64,000 nt of DNA from Channallabes apus (taxonomy: Eukaryota > Chordata > Actinopteri > Siluriformes > Clariidae). A program made the position numbers and the translations under genes. Positions 34,801 through 46,000 of the stretch are shown piece after piece. Position 1 is the first letter of the stretch; each line of letters opens with the position of its first letter. The notes under the pieces are model-generated. The model saw nothing but the letters and a program-made list of their open reading frames with translations, ran no database searches and was not told where the DNA came from. The stretch is taken from assembly GCA_030522415.1 (NCBI GenBank), contig CM060131.1, positions 4,420,203 through 4,484,202 of the forward strand, written 5' to 3'.

Positions 34801-35717
34801 GTGAATCTGCATTTTCACTACTGTAAATCATCAAAAGCAAGGACCAGAATGGATTATCCAGTGCTTTTCCATCAAGTGTCTTTAGATCACTAGAACTTGT
34901 TGCTATCATGTGTCTCGTCGAATGGTGAGGAACATTAAATAACTGTAAGTAGCAGTTAATAATTACCACCACCACATCTGCTGCAACTACTATTATATAT
35001 ATTAAATATAATAAAATTATATGTCAATTATAACTACTGGACAATTGGAGTAATACTGAAACATATACACTGGAAATTACATAATGTGGCGCATTAGAAA
35101 AAAGTTATAAGGGTCCCCCACTTTAGAGCATTAATGTTATAACTCTTTTACTGTAAGTGAACAGTTACCCTGGATTAAGACATGCTTTTTTATTATATGC
35201 CTACACTTTACAAGACCACATTGTTTTAACTTCACTTTTCTCTTTTCCCTTTTTCGCTTTAATGGTGTTTATTCAGGGAAAGTCTGCCATCTTTGCATAT
35301 TTAAGATTTCACAATGCATATAAAAAGATACAAAGGGGAGTAAGCATGTGTGCTTGTGCTTTTACTTGTGTCAGAGGTGGCAAGTAATAAAGTACAAATA
35401 CTTTGTAAATGTACTTAAGTATTTTTTTTGTGTATCATTTTCAATATGTGATAGTTTTTGCTTTTACTCACTCCATTGAAAAACCTGCACACCTAACAAC
35501 CTGCAAGCGCAGATTGGTTGGCGCACCAAATGGATTGGGGGTTAAACTTATTGTATTTTGCGGGCTTATGGTATGATCATGTTTAAGTATGTAGACCAAA
35601 GTTACTTGCATGATACAGGGTAGAAATGGTAGCTAGCTAGCAACTAGCTAGTTTGACATTCTAGCTGTAATGTCCTTTGTCTAAAAAACTTATGCAGTGT
35701 TCACTCCTCTCTCTCTC

Positions 35718-35755
<38 letters not shown>

Positions 35756-38700
35756 AGCCATGTATAAACAACCAGTCATATAACTTATGTAACTTGTGTT
35801 AAAAATGTACAATAAATTTGTGAAATAACATTTACAAGATACGTCTCAACATTAACTGTTCAAAGGAGCTTATATCAAAGGAGAGAGCATATTTTGGACG
35901 CATTCAGTATATACACTCATCTAAAGGATTTTTAGGAACACCATAGTAATACGGTGTTTGACTCCCTTTCGCCTTCAGAACTGCTTTAATTCTACGTGGC
36001 ATTGATTCAACAAATGTTGGCCCATATTGATAGGAGAGCATCTTGCAGTTGATGGAGGTTTGTGGGATGCACATCCAGGGCACGAAGCTCCCGTTCCACC
36101 ACATCCCAAAGATGCTCTATTGGGTTGAGATCTGGTGACTGTGGGGGCCATTTTAGTACAGTGAACTCATTGTCATGTTCAAGAAACCAATTTGAATTTA
36201 TTCGAGCTTTGTGACATGGTGCATTATCCTGCTGGAAGAAGTCATCAGAGGATGGGTACATGGGGGTCATAAAGGGATGGACATGGTCAGAAACAATGCT
36301 CAGGTAGCCCGTGGCATTTAAACGATGCCCAATTGGCACCAAGGGGCCTAAAGTGTGCCAAGAAAACATCCCCCACACCATTACACCACCACCACCAGCC
36401 TGCACAGTGGTAACAAGGCATGATGGATTCATGTTCTCGTTCTGTTTACGCCAAATTCTGACTCTGACCATTTCAACAGAAATCGAGACTCATCAGACCA
36501 GGCAACATTTTTCCAGACTTCAACTGTCCAGTTTTGGTGAGCTCGTGCAAATTGTAGCCTCTTTTTCCTATTTGTAGTGGAGATGAGTGGAACCTGGTGG
36601 GGTCCTCTGCTGTTGTAGCCCATCCGCCTCAAGGTTGTGCGTGTTGTGGCTTCACACATGCTTTGCTGCATACCTTGGTTGTAGCGAGTGGTTATTTCAG
36701 TCAAAGTTGCTCTTCTATCAGCTTGAATCAGTCGGCCCATTCTCCTCTGACCTCGAGCATCAACAAGACATTTTCGACCCACAGGACTGCCGCATACTGG
36801 ATGTTTTTCCCTTTTCACACCATTCTTTGTAAACCCTAGAAATGGTTGTGCGTGAAAATCTCAATAACTGAGCAGATTGTGAAATACTCAGACCAGCCCG
36901 TCTGGCACCAACAACCATGCAACGCTCAAAATTGCTCAAATCACCTTTCTTTCCCATTCTGACATTCAGTTTGGAGTTCAGGAGATTGACCAGGACCACA
37001 CCCCTAAATGCATTGAAGCAACTGCCATGTGATTGGTTGATTAGATAGTTGCATTAATGAGAAATTGAACAGGTGTTCCTAATAATCCTTTAGGTGAGTG
37101 TATATACAGTGTAGAAAGAACGAAAATCAGAAACAACCATGGAGTTAAAAAGTAAACTTTTGAGCAGTAGTGTACTAATGTAGTACTTCTACTTGAGTTA
37201 AAAAATGTAAATGGTACCTTGTCGTGAAGTTTACTAGTAATTTTTATGTGAGTATTGAATTTGTGTACCTCTGGTTTATACATGTTCCAAAACTTAGTGG
37301 AAAGTATTATAACCACAATTTTATACTATGAATATTATATTATATATTATAATATAAGAAGTACAACAGGAATGAGACGGTCACCTGTCAGGAAAAACCT
37401 TCGGAGGGCGCTTTGTTTTTGTATATAAACATTGGTTGGGATTTGATTTCCCAGAATTCACCCCATCACCTGCAGTCTGTTTAACCTAGTATAAAGAGGG
37501 TGTATAAAGAGGCCTTGGATGTGTGTTTGAGTTGTCTCACATCTGTTTTGTTATCATCTTATTTGGTTTCGTTTTCTTCTCTTTGAGCCATGTTCATACG
37601 GATCTCGTTTGTGAAAGTGACTTTGCCAATAGTACTTGTGTTGCTTTATTTTGTTTAGTTTTTCCCTTATTAAAAAGCTTAAGTTCTGCACTTCTGTCTC
37701 ACCGGCATCCTTCCAACCCTGACATCACCAAGCAGATATAGTCCATAAACCTTTTACAGTATGATGTATGACAATATTAGAGATGGAGCTAAAGAACATC
37801 CCAACTCCCTACCCTGCAAAAATCTAAAAAAAATTTTTTAAAGCAAAGTGCTCTGGTTTAATACAGGCCGATCTCAAATCATGGTTTATGTCTGTTTTCA
37901 CAGTTAGATTTCAGCATGGCTCTATAATAGACGACTGTTTTGACCAAATATTTCTTTTTCTCGTATTTCCGTTCTTTAACAATTCAGCCTCTCTCTTTTA
38001 AAATATACTTTAAAAAACACATTCTGGAATAAAAATGAATCTTAGTCAAAATATTATTAATAGAATTCCACAGAACTGCTCTCCTACTGAGACATATACA
38101 CACCGCTGAGTAACTCACCCCCCCTCCCCCCTCTTTCGCTCTTTAAAATCGCTGATTTAGCTTGAACGTGTTTCCTGTTATTTTTTTTCCGCCGTTTCTT
38201 TTCCCTCCTTTCTTCTTTCCGTTCCTCTTTCCTAGCATCCTTTTCTGCGTTAATATGACTTGAGTGTCAATGGTTCTGATTGACTGACAGCAGTGCGAAT
38301 GCAATATGTCTATAATTTGACTGAAATCATTGTGATTAGAGGGTCCAACTTAACTGTTTACATGGAATGAGATGTGCATTTACAAGCTTATTATCAGAAA
38401 ATATTTTTTTGACATTCTTTAATGTGCTGGACGAAGAACAGAAGAATAGGAGAAGGAGACTTTTTTTTTTTTTTTTTTCAGTTTTGAGGTTCCAAAACTG
38501 TCCAGCTTCCCACCTTTGACGATAAACCCCACCTTTAGTGTTATGTTCGCGATTCAGTGTCAATTTTCAGATTTTTCTGAAATCAGATCAGATTATTCAG
38601 ATAATTCAGTCTCCTCTCTGATTGGTTAGATGCGTTACTACATGTGAAATTTGTGGCTTCCTTAGCCAAAGACAGAGTGGGTGAAAGTAAAGTCAGGTGG

Positions 38701-39478
38701 GAGAGAGAATGAAAGCTAAATTGCCACAGCATCAAACTACCAAAAACTTACAGACTAAAGCTATAATATGATTGCAACAACATTAATAAGGAGTGGATAC
38801 ACATGGATCAGCCATAACTTTAAAACCATTAAACCACCTACAGGTATTACGTTCCCCTTGTGCCATCAGGGTGGCTCTGGCCCCCTCAGCTGTGGCTCCT
38901 CTGGGTCGTGCGCTGTGGTGTCAGTGGGTCGGGCTCCAGGACATTGGCTGTGGATTCTTCGGGTGCAGTGGGTTGTGGGGTGGGGTCAAGGTGCATCAGA
39001 CATGTTTGTCCGTAACATTTCGTGGACACTTGATTAGATTGTGATCTGGAGAATTTGCAGGCCTGGGTCAACAACCATGACTTCTTTATTTGCTCAGCCC
39101 CATGTGTAGCGAGCTGTAGTGCACTAGGTACTCTTGTGTCTTTTTATCATGGCAATGAAGTTTATTTTGTCCTGTCTCTGGTTTACTGGGATATTACTGG
39201 TTAATCATTATTATTCAATTCACCTGGCGATGGTTTTAATGTTATGGCTGACGAATGCATGTAATTTCTGGTCTCATATGTTTGCATCTTTAGATTTAAT
39301 TCAGTTAAACCAAAATTATCCTATAAATATATAAATGGGAAGTAGAGCTGGACAAGATCATTTCCTCATTTTGATTGCGTCTATTCATGAAAAATCAACG
39401 TTGTCAACAGTTTTATTTCTCTTTTTAAACTTCTTTAGGATTTGTATCCTGATGCATACAATCACAGTGTGTGTGAGG

Positions 39479-39517
<39 letters not shown>

Positions 39518-42500
39518 CACACACACACAGAGAATTCATATCACTTGCAAAACAACACTTTCACAATCTGGATCGGTCAATGTGTGTAAATTCTGGGAAA
39601 CGACTTTCTGAAGGAAAATGCCAAGCTGCTATTTTTTAGCTCTGTTTTTATATCCTCGTTTCTTCCTTTTGCTTTTTCGTTTCTGTTTTACTACAATTCT
39701 GTTTCGTGTTTATTACTGATCCAAAGTAACATTATATAAATAAAATAATCGATTTAAACTATAAAATTTCAAAATCAGTAAACATAGTAAATAAGAGTAA
39801 ATATGTAAACACTGTCAGTGGAACGCCGTTTGCTAATGTGTAGATACTTTAGTATACAGATAACCTTACCCACTCCACCCACTTAGACGACTCTAGGAAT
39901 ACTTTGCATGACACATGAATACATGCCATTTGGTATAAATAGAACTATCTAAAAAGAAAGATATTTTTAGCTACTTGTTGCCCAGGTATTAAAAAAAAAA
40001 CATGTTGAAAACTCAGCTATGGTGGATAGTGTATAAAAGTGGTGCCATCTTAGTTAGGCAGGATAATTAAGGAAAACTATTGTGTTTACAGTTTAATTTG
40101 GAAAACCTTACCTTTTTAAAAGATAATAAATATCAGAAACAGCCAGTCTACAGCATTATTAACTAGGGTTAGGGCGTTGTGCGCGTTCTTATCATGCGAC
40201 CGGGGGGGGGGTTGCGCGTTCTGATAATAAAAATAGGAGTAACGAGGCTATTTTTAAAAAGTAAGGAGTAGAAAGTACAGATAAATGCTTAAAAATGTAA
40301 GGAGTAGAAAGTACAGATAATTGCGTGAAAATGTAAGGAGTAGAAGTAAAATGTCGGCTGAAAAATAATTACTCCAGTAAAGTATAGATACCCAAAATTT
40401 CTACTTAAGTAAGGTAACGAAGTATTTGTACTTCGTTACTTGACACCTCTGCTCTTCCCTATCCGGCATTGAGAGAAAAATCATATTTTACTATATATTA
40501 AATTATGATTTATAATGGTGTGTGTGAATAATAGTGTGAATATACTATATGTCTGATAATAAGGTGACAAGCGTTATAGGGGTATTGTACATTAGTGCAT
40601 AATTGTATTCCACAAAGTAGACAGTGCAGTAAGCAGCATACAACTAAAGTAGAATACCTGATGGCGTGATGACTTCTCTTTTGTTTTGCCGACCTTCAGA
40701 GAGAGGTTGTTTTCCTGATACCAGTCAGAAAATAACTTTGCCTGCTCCCTATAGTCCATCTCATCTTTGTCTGTGATGATGCCTAGGATGGTCATGTCGT
40801 CACGCTCAATGATAACAATGGAACTGTGGTTTGCTGCAGTGCCGCAAGAGAACAAGGAGTACATTGGGGCTAAACACACAGCCTTGTGTGGGAGGAGGTG
40901 TATTGTCCTTTTCTTAGTTCCTGAGTTCTTCCTGTCAGGAAGTCAATAATCCAGCTGCAGGTGGGTGTTTCCAGCCCAAGATCAGCAAGCTTGGAGATAG
41001 CAGTAGCATCATCTGTGGCTCTATTTGGTTTGTGTGCACAGTAGGGAGGGTCCTATGTATCATAAATGTAGGAACAGATGAAGGTTGTGACTAGTCTCTT
41101 AAAGCACTTCATAATGACTGATGTTAATGTGACAGGGAAGTAGTCATTTAAACAGGAAGAAACTGGCTTCTTGAGGACGGGGATCATGATGGATCTCTTG
41201 AAGAAGCTAGGGATTACAGAAATACTTATGGAGAAATTAAATATGTTGATAACCACCACCAAGTTATGACATGAGATTAGGAGGAGACATGAGGAAGAAT
41301 GTGGAAACCTTACTTAAAGGTTGTGAAGTTTATCATCATAAAGAGCAAACACATTAACCCACACAAGGAAACTAAGTCTAGTGCTAGGCTACAAGCTCAG
41401 TGATAACCTGAGACTTAACAGTAAAAGTTATTTTACTGTTAAATAGGTCCCTGGTTATAAAAAAAAGATTGAAAGCCACTATGTTACATGCAGTCTAAGC
41501 TGTGATGAGCTTTTTGAATGAAAAATAAAGCATAATCTTTACACAAAACTATGTTGGTAAACGTCCTCATCGCACGACGCACATGAAATTGTGCTTGCAA
41601 ACACTGCTTCGGATGTACTGTGTCTCTGTTGTAGGCAATCGATTTTAACATAGTTAGCTATAGACAACTGCTGTTTAAAGAAAATTAAGAAATCCATGCT
41701 TAATCATGTTCTCCCTCTCTCTCCTTTTTTCCATTGTCTTTCTCAGCATTTTCAGAACATGTTGAAGTCAAAATTGAATGTTTTGACACTGCGTAAAGAC
41801 TCGTTACCGAGTGTCATTTTCCACGAACCCGAGGCCATTGAGCTCTGCTCCACTACACACACCACTAAACCACGGACACACACTGGCTATAAGGTAAGAC
41901 AGACACAGACACAATACAAAAACGTAAACAAACCATATATAAGGTTATTTATCATCATAGTAGCCTAGCATTTAGCAGCATTAAGTACAACAGCATTAAC
42001 TAACTTGATTACACTGGTGTCTCTCATCTGCATTTCCTGAAACAGAATATTCAATGTAATTCAATTAAATTTTAACAATTGACATTGTCGCAAAGCAACA
42101 TTACACAATTAAAAGAATTATTTAAGTTTGTATGAGATGTGAATGTGTATGAATCAAAATGATAAGATTGTCCCTGATGAGCAAAATGAGGACGACGGCG
42201 ACAGTGGCAAGGAAAAACTCCTTGGGATGGTAATAGGAATTATTATTATTATTATTGTAAAGGAAGGTGTTTTGTTATTGTATTGGTTAAAACTTTTACA
42301 GCATTTATAAACTATAAATACTATGTGTCATTGTGTCATTGGCATAATAATGGAAGCTAATACCATGTTTATGAATGATATCATCTAGAAGAAGCATATA
42401 GAGAGAAATAAATCAATGGGCCTAAAGCAAAGCCTTGTGGGACACCACACTTTAGCATGTGTTAAAAATACATTTACATCTAACAATTGATGAAGAATGG

Positions 42501-43044
42501 TCAAATAAGACCTGAGCAAGGAGAAGGCCATTCCTTTAACATTTTTAAATTTGTCAAGGTCAATAATTTGATAAATGGCGCAAAGAGTTGCAGGTCAAAC
42601 AAAACAGCAAGGATCAGAGACCATTAGTGGGTCATTTACCACTTTACACCCAGCATTGGGCGTCAGTGAAGTCATCACCATTAAGCCACTGCCACTTCGT
42701 CCCTTTATATACTGTACATGCTATATACTACTGTATTTTCTACTGCTATATAAGTATTAGCTTAAGTGTAATCAATATATTCCTCTGTTAAAAGTTTGCT
42801 GTTTAAGGAAGAAAATATACATCACTCCTCTGAGTTAACTGTCTAGCTTTTTGCTAACAAATTACAAACATGGGGGCATCCAGTTTCTTAGTTCGCCTGC
42901 CAAATGCAGTGAGGTAAAAAATTCCTTATAATTCAGACTGTCGAATACCGCTTAAGTCCATATCTCTAAAATTATATTTGAATCTTTTGCTATGAGCTCA
43001 GTCCTAAGGAATATGGTCCCTGTTTGACCTGCCATATTTTTAAA

Positions 43045-43099
<55 letters not shown>

Positions 43100-46000
43100 T
43101 GTACATACCTACAGAATATACAGTACCCGTCAATAGTCAAAAACAGAATTAATAAGGCCGGGTACTAACATTTTTAACATGACTATACATACGTGGGACC
43201 CTGGAACTTTTAGGCTCTGTTACCCAATGTGTCATCCATGGTGTCTACAGTTGCATACGGAAATTTATAAAAGTTTAACCCAAACAAAGCTATCAAACCA
43301 AACCTGGAGGAAAAACTATGCTCTCTGTTAAAAAATGTTAACTAGATATCATAATCAAACAACAGTTATAGTTTTGAAAGATTAAAAAATTATTTTAAAA
43401 ATTCATTGTTTATGTTTCAAGACCTGTGTCTTAAAAAAAAATCTGGAAAAATGCAGCAGAGACTCTGTCTGTGTCAACACTACAAAATCAGTTTTTCTCT
43501 CCCTCACACACACACACACACACACACACTCACGCACACACACACGCACACAGAGAGATGATTCAGGTATTCAATAATGTATTATTGGATTTTTTTTTTC
43601 TCAATCACATTGGCTCAATTTTCGAATGTCAGTTTTCAAAATGAATTAGATATTCTTCACAACAGATAGTTTGTTCTGCACACAAGAACAGGATGTATCA
43701 TATAAATAGCAATTGTTTCAGTACAGTTGTCTACACTTTGCACAATTCTCAGTTCTTTAGTAAAACATTCCAAAGCATTTATGAATTACGTCACCTCTCA
43801 AATCGCATTCACTTTAGTTCATACAGTTGTCAAAATGGTTATATTGCTCAAATGAATTCCACATGTAGAGTACTGTGTTGTAAATAGAAAAAAGGAAAAA
43901 AGTTAAGGAGTTTAAATTCTATCTAAATTAAGAGAATATACAGTAATATCAACTGAATTGGTATATAGGCTTTCGGTTATAATCTTATTTATGAGGAGTC
44001 ACCAAAATCAACAAGTGACATGCTGAAATGTTGACCTACTGGTGCAATCAATGATAACACTAGCTATTGAAATTTTTATAATTTATATCGAACGAAACAG
44101 AGTTACTGAAATTTATTTTAAAAAAAATGGAAGAACCTGCACAGGCGAATATTGCATAAGAGCAACAGTCTGCTCCGGCCGGGAAGAGGTATAGGAGTCA
44201 GGATATGTGGAGAGGATAACATAGAGGGGGAGGCAGAGCAAATCAAACATATCAAAATGCCCCAGATAAAATGGGTACACAAGGCTCACCCACACTTGCA
44301 CACAGAGACCAAATGCCAGCCAGTCTGGTCCAATCCACAGAAAATGCTGCACAAATTGTCAATAAAGTCAGTGCTGGCCATGATAGAGAGGGAACAGAAG
44401 ACCCAGTGCACCACAGCCTGCCATACACAGCAGGAAAAGAGCCCAAGGCTGCTGACCTGGCCTCCAAGATAATCTTCATTCTGCTTTCCAAAGAATCTTT
44501 CTCCACGCCTGGCCTGACAAAACGTTTTCGGCTGTGGAGATTTGCCTTTTATTGACTATTTTCACCAAATGCAAATGCACTGACGCTTTTGTCAGATTTT
44601 ATTTTAGTTTGTATGGGTCCTGCAAACATTTACACACAACCTTAATAGAGGATTAATAAGTGAGGCCAGATGTTTGGTGTATTCAAAAATGACCATTTGA
44701 AAGGTTAGTCTGTCTAACCCACAGCACCCAAAGGATCTGCTGCTAACATCCTGGTGCCAGACACCACAGCACACCCCAATGTTCTTGTGTAGTCATGCCA
44801 AGGGGAACTTTCACAATGCTGGGCATAATGTCTGGGTTGTAATGTTGTGGTTCATCTGTGTAGTTGTATATTGGGATTTTATGTTGCTAATCAACAAACA
44901 TTTGCTGAATATTTTGTTTCCAGAGTACACAAGTATTACTGTTATTGTAATGCATTACTGTAGATCAGTATTATATATAATGCTCTGTTTTACAATATTA
45001 GCCAATTGTTCCAATCAAGGGGGAGGGGAGAAAAAACTTTTTCACACATTACTGCAAATGTAGGCGGCGCGGTGGTGTAGTGGTTAGCACTGTCGCCTTG
45101 CACCTCCAGGGTCTGGGTTCGATTCCCCGGCCAGGCTCGATTCCCGTCTCTGTGTGCATGGAGTTTGCATGTTCTCCCCGTGCTTGGTGGGTTTCCTCCG
45201 GGTACTCCGGTTTCCTCCCACAGTGCAAAGATATGCAGGTTAGGCTAATTGGCGTTCCCAAATTGCCCGTAGTGTGTGATTGGGTGTGTGAGTGTGTGCC
45301 CTGCGATGGATTGGCAAGAGAAAACTCATTTGACTCTCTGTAGCAAATCATTTTTAGAAAACAGAGATTACAGTCATTTCGTCTTGCAGCTCACAGCAGG
45401 TCTACAGGAGGTCAGACAGATACAGAGAGAGAGGCAGACAGAGTAGCTCTACAATGGATCATTCTTGAATGCAGCAAACATCTGGTCTCATTTATTAATC
45501 TTCTATTCATGTTGTGTGTAAATGTTTGCATGAACCAAACCAAGCTAAAACTAAATCTGATGGATTTACAAAAGCTTCAGTGCATTTGCATTTGGTGGGG
45601 AAAAAAGTCAATAAAAGGCAAATCTCCCACAGCTGAAAACATTTTGTCGGCCCAGTTGTGGAGCAAGATTCTTTATTGAGAAAAAAACCCAATATAAATT
45701 GTTAATTATATCAGAATGACGGGAAGAGAAGAATACGGAAAAAGAAAGTAAGATCTCGTGATCCAAAGCATATCTGTCAAACTGGTGGAGACAGTGTTAT
45801 GGCACGGGCATTTATGTGCAAATGAAACCAGGTCACTGGTGTTTAGAGATGACGAGACTACTAATAGAAGTGCTAGAATGAATGCTGTACCTTCTGCTCA
45901 GATTCACTCAAATGATGCAAAGCTGATAGAACAGCATTTCACAATACAGATAATAATAATAACACAAAACATCTAAAAGTCTCTTAAGGCAAGGAAAGGC

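Larger units (their letters stand above)
35373..37273. mobile_element. AAGTAC-type hAT-like element carrying a nested Tc1
   Basis: Left end CAGAGGTGGCAAGTAATAAAG; right end GAATTTGTGTACCTCTG. Both flanks contain the TACTTAAGTA/ACTTGAGT motifs of the element at 50661. The middle, 35911-37103, is a separate Tc1 insertion. A duplication at the outer ends was not found, so boundaries are tentative. Confidence 0.55.
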
